A stretch of DNA of 64,000 nucleotides from Teichococcus coralli (GCF_009829925.1 NZ_SNVJ01000012.1:62001-126000); one strand, 5' to 3'. Positions 25,887 through 36,503 are shown, counted from the first letter of the stretch. Notes: a model not told the origin generated them from the letters alone. Numbers and translations: made by a program.

Positions 25887-26342
25887 GTGAACCCGCCGCT
25901 GATTTTCGTGCTGAATGGCCCCAACCTGAACCTGCTCGGCACCCGCCAGCCGGAAATCTATGGCCACGAGACGCTGGACGACATCGAGGCGCTCTGCGCC
26001 GAGACGGCGGACGCGCTCGACCTGGCGATCGACTTCCGGCAGACCAATGTGGAGGGCGAGCTGATCTCCTGGGTGCAGGAGGCGCGCAGCATGGCGGCGG
26101 GCATCGTGATCAACCCGGCCGGTTATTCCCACACCTCGATCGCCCTGATGGACGCCCTGCTGGCCTCCGACCTGCCGGTGGTCGAGGTTCACCTGAGCAA
26201 CATCCATCGCCGGGAATCCTTCCGGCACCTGTCCTATGTGTCCCGCGCAGCGCAGGGCGTCATCTGCGGCCTTGGCCCGCATGGTTATGCGCTGGCGCTG
26301 CGCGGCATCGCCGGCATCCTGGCCCAGGCCGAGCAGGACTGA
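25887..26342 (+). CDS. aroQ: Type II 3-dehydroquinate dehydratase
   Basis: A 151-residue dodecameric enzyme of the shikimate pathway. Conserved features are [16 protein letters not shown] (with the catalytic Arg and Tyr), [12 protein letters not shown], and the His of [15 protein letters not shown]. It starts at GTG 25887. It begins the block aroQ-accB-accC, which is conserved in order in many alphaproteobacteria. Confidence 0.97.
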   Translation: MNPPLIFVLNGPNLNLLGTRQPEIYGHETLDDIEALCAETADALDLAIDFRQTNVEGELISWVQEARSMAAGIVINPAGYSHTSIALMDALLASDLPVVEVHLSNIHRRESFRHLSYVSRAAQGVICGLGPHGYALALRGIAGILAQAEQD

Positions 26343-26393
26343 ACTGCAGGGCCGCATGCGGCGGCGTATCCGAGAGGTTCCCAGAGAAACGTT

Positions 26394-26864
26394 ATGAGCG
26401 GCATTTCCTTCAGCCCGGAAGCGATCCGGGCGCTCGCGCAGATCCTGCGGGAGACCGACCTCAGCGAGATCGAACTGGCCGACAAGGACAGCCGCGTCCG
26501 CGTCACCCGCAGCGTGGCGATGGCGCCGGTGGCCATGGCGGCGGCGCCCGTCGCGGCGGTGCCGGCCGCCGCGCCGGCCATGGTGCAGGCCGCGGCCCCG
26601 GCCGCCGAGGCGGCGGTGGATGCCAGCACCCCCGGTGCCGTCACCTCGCCCATGGTCGGCGTCGCCTATCTCTCGTCCGAGCCGGGCGCGGCGCCCTTCG
26701 TCACGCCGGGCGCCAAGGTGGCCGCCGGGCAGACCCTGCTGCTCATCGAGGCGATGAAGACCTTCAACCAGATCAAGGCGCCGAAGGCCGGCACGGTGAC
26801 GCGCATCCTGGTCGAGAGCGGGGCGCCGGTCGAGTTCGGCGAGCCGCTGATGGTGGTCGAGTAA
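26394..26864 (+). CDS. accB: Biotin carboxyl carrier protein of acetyl-CoA carboxylase
   Basis: A 156-residue carrier. An N-terminal assembly domain (FSPEAIRALAQILRETDLSE) leads through an Ala/Pro/Val linker to the biotinyl domain, whose Lys is in LLLIEAMKTFNQIKAPKAG. It carries carboxybiotin from AccC to the transcarboxylase. It lies 12 bp before accC and 51 bp after aroQ. Confidence 0.97.
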   Translation: MSGISFSPEAIRALAQILRETDLSEIELADKDSRVRVTRSVAMAPVAMAAAPVAAVPAAAPAMVQAAAPAAEAAVDASTPGAVTSPMVGVAYLSSEPGAAPFVTPGAKVAAGQTLLLIEAMKTFNQIKAPKAGTVTRILVESGAPVEFGEPLMVVE

Positions 26865-26876
26865 AGGCGCCAAGCC

Positions 26877-28220
26877 ATGTTCAAGAAGGTGCTGATCGCC
26901 AATCGCGGCGAAATCGCGCTGCGCGTCCATCGCGCCTGCCAGGAGATGGGCATCCGCACCGTGGCCGTGCATTCCACGGCCGACGCCACCGCCATGCATG
27001 TGCGGCTGGCCGATGAGAGCGTCTGCATCGGCCCGCCGGCGGCGCGCGACAGCTATCTGAACGTCGCCAACATCCTCTCGGCCGCCAGCATCACCGGCGC
27101 GGAGGCGATCCATCCCGGCTATGGCTTCCTGTCCGAGAATGCCAGCTTCGCCGAGATGGTGGAGGCGCACGGCTTCACCTTCATCGGGCCCTCGCCCGAG
27201 CATATCCGCATGATGGGCGACAAGATCGCCGCCAAGCAGGCGATGAAGTCGCTCAACGTGCCGCTGGTGCCGGGCAGCGAGGGCGAGCTGGCCGGCCTGG
27301 AGGAGGCGCGCGAGGTCGCCGAGCGGATCATGTATCCCGTGCTGATCAAGGCCGCCGCCGGCGGCGGCGGGCGCGGCATGAAGGTGGCGCACTCCGCCGA
27401 GGAGCTGGAGGAGGCCTGGCGGGTCGCCCGCACCGAGGCCAAGGCCGCCTTCGGCAACGACGCCGTCTACATGGAGAAGTACCTGGACCGGCCGCGCCAC
27501 ATCGAGCTGCAGGTCCTGGCCGACACCCATGGCAACGTGGTGCATTTCGGCGAGCGCGACTGCTCGCTGCAGCGCCGCCACCAGAAGCTGGTGGAGGAGG
27601 CCGGCTCCCCCGCGCTCACCGCCGAGGAGCGCGACGCGCTCGGTGCCCAGGTCACGCAGGGCCTTTCCCAGCTCGGCTACCGCAATGCCGGCACGCTGGA
27701 GTTCCTCTGGCAGGACGGGCAGTTCGCCTTCATCGAGATGAACACCCGCCTGCAGGTCGAGCATCCCGTGACCGAGATGGTCTGCGGCATCGACCTGGTG
27801 AAGGAGCAGCTCCGCGTCGCCGCCGGCGAGAAGCTCGGCTATGGCCAGGAGGACATCACCTTCAGCGGCCATGCCATCGAGTGCCGCATCACCGCCGAGG
27901 ACCCGGAGAGCTTCGCGCCCTCCCCCGGGCGGGTGAACACCTACCACGCGCCGGGCGGGCTCGGCGTGCGGGTGGATAGCGCGCTCTACTCCGGCTACGC
28001 CGTGCCGCCGCACTACGACAGCCTGGTGGCCAAGCTGGTGGTGCACGGCAAGACCCGCGCCGAGGCCATCGGCCGCATGCGCCGGGCGCTGTCCGAGATG
28101 GTGGTGGACGGCATCCGGACCACCCTGCCGCTCCACCAGCGCATCATGGAGGATGCGCAGTTCCAGGCCGGCGACTACACGATCCACTGGCTGGAGCGCT
28201 TTGTCGGCCTGCGCGACTGA
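26877..28220 (+). CDS. accC: Biotin carboxylase subunit of acetyl-CoA carboxylase
   Basis: A 447-residue ATP-grasp enzyme. It shows [20 protein letters not shown] at the N-terminus, the ATP-binding glycine loop [15 protein letters not shown], and [17 protein letters not shown]. It carboxylates biotin on AccB with bicarbonate and ATP. It follows accB closely in the same operon. A hairpin (28263-28284) lies beyond its stop. Confidence 0.98.
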   Translation: MFKKVLIANRGEIALRVHRACQEMGIRTVAVHSTADATAMHVRLADESVCIGPPAARDSYLNVANILSAASITGAEAIHPGYGFLSENASFAEMVEAHGFTFIGPSPEHIRMMGDKIAAKQAMKSLNVPLVPGSEGELAGLEEAREVAERIMYPVLIKAAAGGGGRGMKVAHSAEELEEAWRVARTEAKAAFGNDAVYMEKYLDRPRHIELQVLADTHGNVVHFGERDCSLQRRHQKLVEEAGSPALTAEERDALGAQVTQGLSQLGYRNAGTLEFLWQDGQFAFIEMNTRLQVEHPVTEMVCGIDLVKEQLRVAAGEKLGYGQEDITFSGHAIECRITAEDPESFAPSPGRVNTYHAPGGLGVRVDSALYSGYAVPPHYDSLVAKLVVHGKTRAEAIGRMRRALSEMVVDGIRTTLPLHQRIMEDAQFQAGDYTIHWLERFVGLRD

Positions 28221-28262
28221 AGGCCGCCGGAACAGGATCGGACAAGGGCTGACCCTGGCGCG

Positions 28263-28284
28263 CAGGCGCCGGGGCCAGCGCCTG
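28263..28284 (+). terminator. Hairpin after accC
   Basis: CAGGCGC and GCGCCTG form a 7-bp perfect stem with an 8-base loop, 43 bp past the accC stop. No T-tract follows, so it may only slow or partly end transcription before mprF. Confidence 0.4.
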
Positions 28285-28377
28285 ATTCATGGCAACCCTG
28301 CCACAGCGTCATCATTGTTTCGCTACGGCCCGCGGGCAGACTGCCCCGTGCATGCCCCGGTATTTCGAGAAAAGCTG

Positions 28378-31020
28378 ATGAACGGCCTCACCGCCGAAAC
28401 CCCTGAGCCGGCGCCCGCCCAATCCGAGGGCGCACCGCCCGCCGGGATGCGCGACAGGCGGTGGCTGGCGGTGCTGCGGCCATGGCTGCTGCTGGCCGGC
28501 GGCGTGCTCCTCGCCATCCTGGCGCTGGGCGCCCTGCAGGCCCTTTCGCGCGAGCTGAACTACAGTCAGGTGGTCGCCGCGCTGCAGTCGGCGCGCCCGG
28601 CGGTGCTGGCCGCCGCCGCCGGCGCCGCCGCCCTCAGCTTCGTGGCGATGATGGGCTACGACCTTTCCGCCTTGCGCCACCTCGCGCCGGGCGCGGTGCC
28701 GCCGCGCATCGGCGCGCTGGCCGCCTTCTGCGGCTTCGCGCTGAGCAACACGCTCGGCGTCGGCGCCTTCACCGGCAGCGCCGTGCGCTGGCGGATCTAC
28801 GCGGCGACCGGGCTGGAGCCGACGCGGATCGGCCGCGTGCTGGTCTTCGTCACCGCCAGCTTCGTGCTCGGGCTCTATGCGGTGGCGGCGCTCGGCCTGC
28901 TGCTGGAGGCGGAGGCGCTGGCCGGCTGGTTCGGCCTCTCCGCCACGCTGCTGCGCCTGGTCGCCGCGGCGCTGCTGGCGGCGCTGGCCGGCGTGGCGGT
29001 GCTGGGGCGGCTGCGCAAGGGGCTGCGGCTCGGCCGCTTTGTGCTGCGGGTGCCGCCGGCGCGGCTGATCCTGCTGCAGGGGGTGATCTCCCTGCTGGAC
29101 ATCGGCGGCGCCGCCACGGTGCTGTGGCTGCTGCTGCCGCCTGGCGCGGTGGACCTGCCCTCCTTCATGGCGCTCTACGCCGTGGCCATCGCCATCGGTG
29201 CCGCCAGCCACCTGCCCGGCGGCATCGGCGTTTTCGAGGCGGTGGTGCTGCTCGCCTTCCACAACAGCGCCGTGCCGCTGGACCAGGTGGCGGCGGCGCT
29301 GGTGCTCTACCGGGTGATCTACTTCGCCCTGCCGCTCTGCCTGGCCATCCTGCTGCTGGCCGGCTTCGAGGTCAGCCGCCGCGCCCACCTGCTGGAGGGC
29401 GGCACCCGCGCGGTGCGCGCCGCCACCCGGCTGATGCCGCGCTTTCTGGGCGCCGGGGCCTTCGCCGCCGGAGCGGCGCTGCTGCTTGGGGGGGTCACCC
29501 CGCCGGTCGGGGTGACGCCCGGCCTGCTTGCGCCCGCCCTGCCGCTGCCGCTCTTCGAGGCCTCGCACCTGCTGGCCAGCGTCGGCGGGCTGGCGCTGAT
29601 CTTTGTCGCCCACGGGCTGGTGCACCGGCTGGACGGCGCCTGGTGGCTGGCCACCTGCCTCACCGGCGCGGGCCTGGTGCTTTCCATCGCCCGCGGCGGC
29701 GGCGAACTGGAACTGCCGCTGCTGGTGCTGCTCGGCGTCGCCCTGGTGGTCTCGCGCCAGCGCTTCGACCGCCGGGCGCGGATGCTGACCCCCAGCCTGA
29801 CGCCGGGCTGGTGGCTGGCGGTGATCGGCGTGGTTGCCGCCGCCGCCTGGCTGCTGTTCTTCGCCCACCGGGACGTCGAGTATTCCCGCCAGCTCTGGTG
29901 GCGCTTCGAGCTGGACGCCAGCACGCCGCGCAACATGCGCGCCACCCTCGGCGCGGTGCTGGCGCTGTTCGTCGCGGGGCTCTGGACGCTGCTGCGCCCC
30001 GCCCGCAGCCGGGTGCACCCGCCGACACCGGAGGAGCTGGCGCGCGCCACCGCCATTGTCGCCGCGCAGGGCCGGGCGGACGCCAACCTCGTGCGGATGG
30101 GCGACAAGGCGCTGCTCTTCGCTCCCGAGGGCGACGCCTTCATCATGTATGGCCGCCGCGGCCGTTCCTGGATCGGGCTGTTCGATCCCGTGGGGGCGCG
30201 CGAGCGGCGGGTGGACCTGGTCTGGCGCTTCGTCGAGATGGCCGATGCCCAGGGTGGCCGCGCCGCCTTCTATCAGGTGCGGCCGGAGAGCCTGCCGCTC
30301 TACATCGATGCCGGGCTGCGCCCGCTGAAGCTGGGCGAGGCCGCGCGGGTGCCGCTCGCCGCCTTCGAGCTGAAGGGCAAGTCCCGACAGCCCCTGCGCA
30401 GCGCGCTGAACCGGGCCGAGCGCGAGGGGCTGACCTTCGAGGTGCTGCCGCCCGAGGCGGTGGCATCGCTGCTGCCGGAGCTGGAGGCGGTCTCGCGCGC
30501 CTGGCTGGATCAGCACAAGGCGCGGGAGAAGGCCTTTTCCCTCGGCGCCTTCGAGCCGGACTACGTCACCGCGCAATCCGTCGCCGTGGTGCGCGACCGG
30601 GAAGGGCAGGCGATCGCCTTCGCCACGCTGCTGGAGACGCCCGAGCAGCGCCGGGAAATGTCGATCGACCTGATGCGCCAGATGCCGGAAGTGCCGCCCG
30701 GCACCATGGATTTCCTGTTCCTGCGGCTGATCCTGCGCGCCAAGGAGCTGGGCTACGACTTCTTCGACCTGGGCATGGCGCCGCTTTCCGGCCTGGCGGC
30801 CCACCGCCTGGCGCCGGTCTGGTACCGGCTGGGCGGGCTGGTCTTCCGCCGAGGGGAGCGCTTCTACAACTTCCGGGGCCTGCGGGCCTTCAAGGAGAAG
30901 TTCGAGCCGGTCTGGGAGCCGCGCTACCTTTGCACGCCGGGCGGGCTCGACCCCTGGGTCGTCCTGGCCGACGTGGCGGCGCTGCAGGCCGGCGGCTTGC
31001 GGGGAGTGATCGGCAAATGA
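28378..31020 (+). CDS. mprF: Bifunctional lysylphosphatidylglycerol flippase/synthetase (MprF/LpiA)
   Basis: An 880-residue protein. The N-terminal two thirds has about 14 membrane helices and forms the flippase, with landmarks [20 protein letters not shown] and [19 protein letters not shown]. The C-terminal cytosolic domain (about residues 545-870, DUF2156) is the lysyl-tRNA-dependent synthase, with [19 protein letters not shown] and [20 protein letters not shown]. It makes lysyl-phosphatidylglycerol, which lowers membrane charge and gives resistance to acid and cationic peptides. The ATG at 28378 leaves a 157-bp gap after accC. Its stop overlaps the start of the acvB-like gene by 4 bp (ATGA). 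Confidence 0.95.
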   Translation: MNGLTAETPEPAPAQSEGAPPAGMRDRRWLAVLRPWLLLAGGVLLAILALGALQALSRELNYSQVVAALQSARPAVLAAAAGAAALSFVAMMGYDLSALRHLAPGAVPPRIGALAAFCGFALSNTLGVGAFTGSAVRWRIYAATGLEPTRIGRVLVFVTASFVLGLYAVAALGLLLEAEALAGWFGLSATLLRLVAAALLAALAGVAVLGRLRKGLRLGRFVLRVPPARLILLQGVISLLDIGGAATVLWLLLPPGAVDLPSFMALYAVAIAIGAASHLPGGIGVFEAVVLLAFHNSAVPLDQVAAALVLYRVIYFALPLCLAILLLAGFEVSRRAHLLEGGTRAVRAATRLMPRFLGAGAFAAGAALLLGGVTPPVGVTPGLLAPALPLPLFEASHLLASVGGLALIFVAHGLVHRLDGAWWLATCLTGAGLVLSIARGGGELELPLLVLLGVALVVSRQRFDRRARMLTPSLTPGWWLAVIGVVAAAAWLLFFAHRDVEYSRQLWWRFELDASTPRNMRATLGAVLALFVAGLWTLLRPARSRVHPPTPEELARATAIVAAQGRADANLVRMGDKALLFAPEGDAFIMYGRRGRSWIGLFDPVGARERRVDLVWRFVEMADAQGGRAAFYQVRPESLPLYIDAGLRPLKLGEAARVPLAAFELKGKSRQPLRSALNRAEREGLTFEVLPPEAVASLLPELEAVSRAWLDQHKAREKAFSLGAFEPDYVTAQSVAVVRDREGQAIAFATLLETPEQRREMSIDLMRQMPEVPPGTMDFLFLRLILRAKELGYDFFDLGMAPLSGLAAHRLAPVWYRLGGLVFRRGERFYNFRGLRAFKEKFEPVWEPRYLCTPGGLDPWVVLADVAALQAGGLRGVIGK

Positions 31021-31724
31021 AGCGACGCCTGATGCTGGGGGCGGCCGCCGCGCTGGCGCTGCCCGCGCTGATCCAGTCGGCCTGGGCGCAGCGCGACACC
31101 TCCTCCTGGCTGGTGGAACTGCCGGCGAAGCAGAAGCGCGGCGACGTGTTCGGCATCATCCTCTCCGGCGATGGCGGCTGGCGCGACCTGGACCGCACCA
31201 TCGGCCGCTACATGCGCAACCACGGCGTGCCGGTGCTGGGCTTCGATACGCTGAACTGGTTCTGGACCCGCCGTTCTCCGGAAGAGGTGGCCGCCGAGCT
31301 GGACCGCGTCATCGCCCTCTACGCGGAGAAGTGGCAGACGCCCAAGGTGGCGTTGATCGGCTATTCCTTCGGCGCGGACGTGATGCCCTTCGCCTGGAAC
31401 CGGATGAAGCCGGCCAGCAGGGAGCGGGTGGTGCTGATCTCGCTGCTCGCCTTCGCCAAGGACGCCGCCTTCGAGATCAAGGTGGGAGACTTCATCGGCA
31501 TGGCGCGGCCCAGCGCCCTGCCGACCGCGCCCGAGATCGCCGGCCTCCCGCCCGCCCTGGTGCAATGCGTCTATGGCTCGGACGAGGAGGACGAGACCGC
31601 CTGCCTCGCCTTCAAGGGAACGGCGGCGGAGATCATCCGCACCAGCGGCGGGCACCACTTCGACGAGAACTACGATGCGCTGGCCGAGCGCATCCTGGCG
31701 CGGCTGCCGAGGCCCGCCGGCTAG
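31017..31724 (+). CDS. AcvB/VirJ-like periplasmic serine hydrolase
   Basis: A 235-residue exported alpha/beta hydrolase with a signal peptide ([20 protein letters not shown]). The nucleophile elbow is [12 protein letters not shown], preceded by [17 protein letters not shown], the hallmark of AcvB/VirJ proteins. A His appears late in GGHHFDENY. Agrobacterium AcvB hydrolyses lysyl-phosphatidylglycerol, and its gene is paired with the synthase lpiA. The identical pairing and the ATGA overlap with mprF here make the same role very likely. It corresponds to the short VirJ-like form, not the longer two-domain AcvB. Confidence 0.88.
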   Translation: MKRRLMLGAAAALALPALIQSAWAQRDTSSWLVELPAKQKRGDVFGIILSGDGGWRDLDRTIGRYMRNHGVPVLGFDTLNWFWTRRSPEEVAAELDRVIALYAEKWQTPKVALIGYSFGADVMPFAWNRMKPASRERVVLISLLAFAKDAAFEIKVGDFIGMARPSALPTAPEIAGLPPALVQCVYGSDEEDETACLAFKGTAAEIIRTSGGHHFDENYDALAERILARLPRPAG

Positions 31725-31750
31725 GCTGGCGCCGGGGCGGCGGCGCGGTC

Positions 31751-32413
31751 ATGATGGCGCGCATGCCCCGCCGCCCGGTGGAAATCACCCCCGACCTGCT
31801 GCTCCGCGCCTATCGCGCCGGGCTGTTCCCCATGGCCGAATCGCGGGAAGGCCGGCGCCTCTACTGGCTGGACCCGGAACTGCGCGGCATCCTGCCGCTG
31901 GACGGTTTCCACCTGCCGCGGCGGCTGCGCCGCACCGTCCTTTCCGGTGCCTTCACGGTGACGGCCGACGCCGATTTCGCCGGGGTGATCGCCGGCTGCG
32001 CCGCGCCCGCGCCCGGGCGGGAGGACAGCTGGATCAACCCGGAGATCGAGCGCCTCTTCACCGAGCTGCACCGCATGGGCCACGCCCATTCCATCGAGGT
32101 CTGGAGTGGGGGCGAGCTGCTGGGCGGGCTTTATGGCGTGGCGCTGAGCGGCGCCTTCTTCGGCGAAAGCATGTTCAGCCGGGCGCGCGACGTTTCCAAG
32201 GTGGCGCTGGTGCACCTGGTGGCGCGGCTGCGGCTGGGGGGCTTCACGCTGCTGGACACCCAGTTCATCACCGAGCACCTGGCGCAGTTCGGCACGGTTG
32301 AGATTCCGCGCGTGGAATACAAGCGCCGGCTGGATGCGGCGCTGGCCGCGCCCGCCCGCTGGCTGCCGGCGCCAGAGGGATTGGAAGCGGCGATCCGCGC
32401 GTTGCGGGGCTGA
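31751..32413 (+). CDS. aat: Leucyl/phenylalanyl-tRNA-protein transferase
   Basis: A 220-residue N-end-rule enzyme that adds Leu or Phe to proteins bearing N-terminal Arg or Lys, marking them for ClpAP. Conserved stretches are [36 protein letters not shown], then [20 protein letters not shown] and [15 protein letters not shown]. Three in-frame ATGs (31751, 31754, 31763) compete as starts. It lies 27 bp after the acvB-like stop and converges on otsA. Confidence 0.96.
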   Translation: MMARMPRRPVEITPDLLLRAYRAGLFPMAESREGRRLYWLDPELRGILPLDGFHLPRRLRRTVLSGAFTVTADADFAGVIAGCAAPAPGREDSWINPEIERLFTELHRMGHAHSIEVWSGGELLGGLYGVALSGAFFGESMFSRARDVSKVALVHLVARLRLGGFTLLDTQFITEHLAQFGTVEIPRVEYKRRLDAALAAPARWLPAPEGLEAAIRALRG

Positions 32414-32548
32414 AAAAGCCCGGGGGAAGGAGTTCCCCCGGACCCCCGTTCTTCTTCCGTCGGCCTGGCGGCGCGCGGGTCACCAGCGCGGGACCGCGAA
32501 AAAGCAAAGAAGGGAGGTCGGAGGAATTCCTTTCCCCGGCCTTTTCCC
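32414..32548. repeat. Intergenic inverted-repeat element, copy B
   Basis: This is the clearest copy. The left arm GGGGGAAGGAGTTCCCCCG, continuing GACCCCCGTTCTTCTT, is answered on the other strand by GGGGAAAGGAATTCCTCCG, continuing ACCTCCCTTCTTTGCTT. The arms are about 42 nt, with about 50 bp between. It lies between convergent aat and otsA. Confidence 0.8.
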
Positions 32549-33976
32549 TCAGTTGCGCGTGGGCGAGGCCCAGAGCAGGTTCTGCTCCGGCAGGGGCAGT
32601 TCCTCCAGCTCGGCCAGGAAGCTTTCGGCCCAGCGGGTGGCGGTCTGCTCCTCCAGGCCGCGCATCATGCTTTCCCAGCGCTCCTTGCGCTCGTCGAGCG
32701 GCATCCGCAACGCGCGGTCGAGCTGTTCGGCCATCGCCACGGCGTCGAGCGGATTGACGATCAGCGCGCCTTCCATGCTCTCGGCGGCACCGGCGAACTG
32801 CGACAGGATCAGCACGCCGGGATCCTCCGGGTCCTGTGCCGCCACATATTCCTTGGCCACCAGGTTCATGCCGTCCCGCAGCGGCGTGACCAGCCCGACC
32901 CGCGCCACGCGGTAGAAACCGGCCAGGGTGTCGCGCGCCACGGCGCGGGCGACGTAGCGCACCGGCGTCCAGTCGAACTCGGCATAGTCGCCGTTGATCC
33001 GGCCGGCGAGCTGGTCCAGCTCGCGCCGCAGGTTGCGGTAGCTGGCCACCTCGTTGCGGCTGCGCGCCGCCACCTGCAGGTAGGTGACGCGGTTCAGGTG
33101 CTCCGGGAAGTGCGCCAGCAGGGCGGCGAAGCCGCGCATCCGGTGCGGCAGGCCCTTGGTATAGTCCAGCCGCTCGGCGCCGACGATCAGCGAGCGGTCG
33201 CCCATGCTGGCCACCAGGCGCTGGGTGTCAGGCCCATAGGCCGCCTTGCGCGCGATGGTGGCGAAGCCGCGGGTGTCGATGCCGATGGCGTGGGCGGAAA
33301 GCTGGGTGCGCCGCATGGTGCCGGCCACCTCTCCGCGCACGCCCCCGGTCGCATCGGGGCTCAGGCCCAGCCCTTCCTGGAAGCAGTTGATCAGCCCACC
33401 GAGGTCGTGCTTGGTCTGCACGCCCACCAGGTCATAGGCCAGCAGGTCCTTCAGGACCTGCTCGGCGTCCGGCAGGGCGGAGAGCACCGCGAAGGGCGGG
33501 AAGGGGATGTGCAGGAAGAAGCCGATGCGCTGCTTGGCGCCGAGCGCGCGCAACTCCGCCGCCATCGGGATCAGTTGGTAGTCATGGATCCAGATGGTGT
33601 CCTTCGGGCCGAGCAGCGGCATCAGCGCCTGGGCGAACTGGCGGTTCACCCGGCGATAGGCGGCGGCCTCCCCGCGGTCGTACTCCATCAGCCCGAGCCG
33701 GAAATGGAACAGCGGCCAGAGCGTGTTGTTGGAATAGCCGGCGTAGAAGCCCTGGTGGTCGGCATCGGCGATGTCGATGGTGGCGTAGTCGATGCCGCCC
33801 GAGCGAAGCTGCTTGGCCTCCGGCGAAGGCTCCTTGCGGGTTTCGCCGCTCCAGCCGAACCAAAGGCCGCCACTGGCCTTCAGCACGTCCTTCAGGGCGA
33901 CGGCGAGGCCACCGGCGGTCGGTTCGCCTCGCCGTGGCACCGCCACACGGTTGGAGACGACAACTACCCGCCCCAC
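32549..33976 (-). CDS. otsA: Trehalose-6-phosphate synthase
   Basis: A 475-residue GT20 enzyme joining UDP-glucose and glucose-6-phosphate. Landmarks are RVVVVSNRVAVPRRGEPTAG, WPLFHFRLGLM, IWIHDYQLIPMAAELR, RIGFFLHIPFPPF, ERLDYTKGLPHRMRGFAA and TPLRDGMNLVAKEYVAAQ. I chose GTG 33976, with GGGAG about nine bases upstream, because it gives the standard length; the longer frame upstream is antisense-free but lies within GH15. The start overlaps the end of the GH15 gene by 13 bp. Third gene of the trehalose operon. Confidence 0.93.
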   Translation of the reverse strand: MGRVVVVSNRVAVPRRGEPTAGGLAVALKDVLKASGGLWFGWSGETRKEPSPEAKQLRSGGIDYATIDIADADHQGFYAGYSNNTLWPLFHFRLGLMEYDRGEAAAYRRVNRQFAQALMPLLGPKDTIWIHDYQLIPMAAELRALGAKQRIGFFLHIPFPPFAVLSALPDAEQVLKDLLAYDLVGVQTKHDLGGLINCFQEGLGLSPDATGGVRGEVAGTMRRTQLSAHAIGIDTRGFATIARKAAYGPDTQRLVASMGDRSLIVGAERLDYTKGLPHRMRGFAALLAHFPEHLNRVTYLQVAARSRNEVASYRNLRRELDQLAGRINGDYAEFDWTPVRYVARAVARDTLAGFYRVARVGLVTPLRDGMNLVAKEYVAAQDPEDPGVLILSQFAGAAESMEGALIVNPLDAVAMAEQLDRALRMPLDERKERWESMMRGLEEQTATRWAESFLAELEELPLPEQNLLWASPTRN

Positions 33977-35757
33977 AGACCGTGCTCCCACGAACGGCTC
34001 AAACGCATCGCCGAGAGAATCAGACCAACATGGGAATAAGTCTGAGGAAAATTCCCCCAGAGTTGATTCCGTTTCGGGTTCAAGTCCTCCGCCAGCAGTC
34101 CCAGGTGATTCCGGCACGATAGAATGCTCCCGAACATCGTGCGCGCCTCCTCCATGCGACCGGCGGCGGCGAGCGCATCCACGTACCAAAACGAGCAAAC
34201 GAGGAAGGCGGTTTCAGGTTTCCCAAAATCATCCGCCATATCGTAACGATAAATGAAGCCATCGTGCAAAAGGCGTTTCTCCACCGCCGCCAGCGTGCCG
34301 ATGAAGCGGGGATCGTTGGCGGGCAGGAAGCCGATCTCCGGCAGGAGGAGAAGCGAGGCGTCCATGCCGTCGCTCTCGAAGCTTTCCACGAAGCAGCCGA
34401 GCGCGGGCCGGTAGGCGCGCTCGCAGATCACCGCGTGCAACTCGCGCGCCGACTTCGCCCAGCGCTCGGCGCGGTCGGGCAGGCCCAGATGGCGCGCGAT
34501 GCCGGCCAGCCGGGCCATGCCGGCCCAGCACATGGCGGCGGAGAAGGTGTGGACGCGTGCCCGGCCGCGATATTCCCAGATGCCGGCATCCGGCGTCAGG
34601 GCGCGCGTCTCGGCCTGCTCGCCCAGCCGCTCCAGCAGGCGGAACAGCGGCTCGCCGGCCGGCCGGGGCAGGCGCTTGTCGAAGAACATCTGCGCCGCCG
34701 CCATGATGACGGAGCCGTAGACGTCGTTCTGTACCTGGTCGGCGGCCTGGTTGCCCACCCGCACGGGCCCCATGCCGAGGAAGCCCGGCAGCGATTCCGC
34801 CAGCCGCTCATGCATGGAGAGGGAGGGCACCAGCGGGTAGCAGGGCTTCAGCTCGCCGCCGGGGGAGATGGCCACCACGTTGGTCACGTAGCGGATGTAC
34901 TCTTCCATGGTGCGGGTGGTGCCGAGGCGGTTCAGCGCCTGCACGGTGAACAGCGCGTCCCGCAGCCAGCAGTAGCGGTAGTCCCAGTTGCGCTCGGTGT
35001 CCGGCGCCTCGGGGATGGAGGTGGTCAGCGCCGCCACCACCGCGCCGGTCTCCTCGAAGGTGCAGAGCTTCAGCGTGATGGCGGCGCGGATCACCGCCTC
35101 CTGCCATTCGAAGGGGAGGTGCAGGCCGCGCGTCCAGTCGAGCCAGTGGTTCTCCGTCTCGCGCAGGAACTCGTCGCCAAGGTCCTCCACGGCTCCCGCG
35201 ATGGTTTCGTCCGGCCCGAGCAGCAGCGTCACCGGCTGGTCCAGCAGGAAGGGCGCCTCCTCGGCCACGCAGGCGAGGGGGGCGTCGGTGGTCAGGCGCA
35301 GTGCCGATTCGGTGGAGAAGTAGCGTAGGTGGTTGGAACCGGCGCGGCGCTCCGGCACGTCCCGCCCCCAATGGCCACGCGGGCGGATGCGCAGCCGGAT
35401 CAACGGCGTGCCGGAAAGCGGTTCGATCCGCCGCACCAGCATGGGTGGGCGGAAGCTGCGGCCGAAGCGGCGGAAGCGCGGCGCGAAGTCGATGATGCGC
35501 AGCCGGTTGCCGTTCTCGTCCTCCAGCTCGGTTTCCAGCACGGCGGTGTTGCGGCGATAGGCCTGCCGTGATTCCCGCAGGCCGATCATCGCGCATTCCA
35601 TGAAGCCGTCCTGCGGCTCTTCCCCGCCGAGCAGGGCGCAGAAGATGGGATCGCCGTCGAAGCGCGGCCAGCAGAGCCAGGAACAGCGGCCGCGACGGTC
35701 GAACAGGCCGGCAATGATGCCATTGCCGACCGGCGCCAGGTCGAGCGGCTGGGTCAT
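33964..35757 (-). CDS. GH15 family glycoside hydrolase (glucoamylase/trehalase-like)
   Basis: A 597-residue protein with an N-terminal beta domain (LAPVGNGIIAGLFDRRGRCS) and an (alpha/alpha)6 catalytic domain. It has the motifs TSIPEAPDTERNWDYRYCWL then RDALFTVQALNRLG, and near the C-terminus LAEDLNPKRNQLWGNFPQTY with SHVGLI, which carries one catalytic Glu. GH15 members hydrolyse alpha-glucosides, and those adjoining otsAB are often trehalases. No signal peptide, so it would act in the cytosol. Its ATG overlaps the otsB stop by 4 bp. The last 100 codons are markedly less GC-rich than the rest. Confidence 0.92.
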   Translation of the reverse strand: MTQPLDLAPVGNGIIAGLFDRRGRCSWLCWPRFDGDPIFCALLGGEEPQDGFMECAMIGLRESRQAYRRNTAVLETELEDENGNRLRIIDFAPRFRRFGRSFRPPMLVRRIEPLSGTPLIRLRIRPRGHWGRDVPERRAGSNHLRYFSTESALRLTTDAPLACVAEEAPFLLDQPVTLLLGPDETIAGAVEDLGDEFLRETENHWLDWTRGLHLPFEWQEAVIRAAITLKLCTFEETGAVVAALTTSIPEAPDTERNWDYRYCWLRDALFTVQALNRLGTTRTMEEYIRYVTNVVAISPGGELKPCYPLVPSLSMHERLAESLPGFLGMGPVRVGNQAADQVQNDVYGSVIMAAAQMFFDKRLPRPAGEPLFRLLERLGEQAETRALTPDAGIWEYRGRARVHTFSAAMCWAGMARLAGIARHLGLPDRAERWAKSARELHAVICERAYRPALGCFVESFESDGMDASLLLLPEIGFLPANDPRFIGTLAAVEKRLLHDGFIYRYDMADDFGKPETAFLVCSFWYVDALAAAGRMEEARTMFGSILSCRNHLGLLAEDLNPKRNQLWGNFPQTYSHVGLILSAMRLSRSWEHGLWGG

Positions 35758-36503
35758 GCGGCCAGGTCGTCGGCCAGCCGCAGGAGCCAGTCATGCACGG
35801 AGGAGGGACCGGGGAAGTCCCGGGGGATGCGGTAGCCGGTGCCGCCCAGCTCCTTGCAGGCGGTGATGCCGTATTCATCGGTGACGTCGTCGCCGATGAA
35901 GAGCGGGGTGCGGCCGGCGAAGGGCGGATGCTGCATCAGCCAGCGGACCGCCGTGCCCTTGTCGGCGCTGCGCGGCCGCAGCTCGGCAGCGGCATGCGCG
36001 GGCATGACCTGGAAGTCGCTGTTCCGCACCATGTCCTCCAGAAAGGCGGTGGCCATCGGGCCGAGCTCGGGAGCGGCGCGGAAATGCAGCACGAAGCCAT
36101 GCCGCTTCTCCTCCAGCAGCAGGCCGGGATGGCTGCGGGCAAAGGCTTCGGCGTCTTTCCGCCAGCCGCGCGGCGGCGAGGGCGGCGGCGGCATCGGCGG
36201 GATTCCCGCGGTGGCGCCGGCGCCCTCGATGATGGTGCCATGCTCGGCGGCGAAGGCGATGGGCGGGGACTGCGTGAGGCCGCGGGCGACCTCCAGCCCG
36301 CGGCCGGTGACGATGGCGACCGCGCCGCCAAGGCTGGCGGAGAGCCGGCCCAGCAGCCCGGGCAGGTGGGGCGGCACCACCACGGCGTCCGGCCGTGGCG
36401 CGATCTCGATCAGCGTGCCGTCGAGGTCCAGGAAAAGGGCTGCCTGGCTTCCAGGCAGCGGCGGAGGCACGGGCGGGCCGTCGGAAAAGGCGGTTTGCTC
36501 CAT
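35754..36503 (-). CDS. otsB: Trehalose-6-phosphate phosphatase
   Basis: A 249-residue HAD phosphatase. Motif I is FLDLDGTLIEIAPRPDAV, motif II lies in VAIVTGRGLEVARGL, and the Lys/Asp of motifs III and IV are in SADKGTAVRWLMQ and LFIGDDVTDEYGI. It releases trehalose from the product of OtsA. It begins at ATG 36503 and heads the coupled operon otsB-GH15-otsA. Upstream 144 bp hold the promoter, with no clear consensus. Confidence 0.94.
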   Translation of the reverse strand: MEQTAFSDGPPVPPPLPGSQAALFLDLDGTLIEIAPRPDAVVVPPHLPGLLGRLSASLGGAVAIVTGRGLEVARGLTQSPPIAFAAEHGTIIEGAGATAGIPPMPPPPSPPRGWRKDAEAFARSHPGLLLEEKRHGFVLHFRAAPELGPMATAFLEDMVRNSDFQVMPAHAAAELRPRSADKGTAVRWLMQHPPFAGRTPLFIGDDVTDEYGITACKELGGTGYRIPRDFPGPSSVHDWLLRLADDLAA

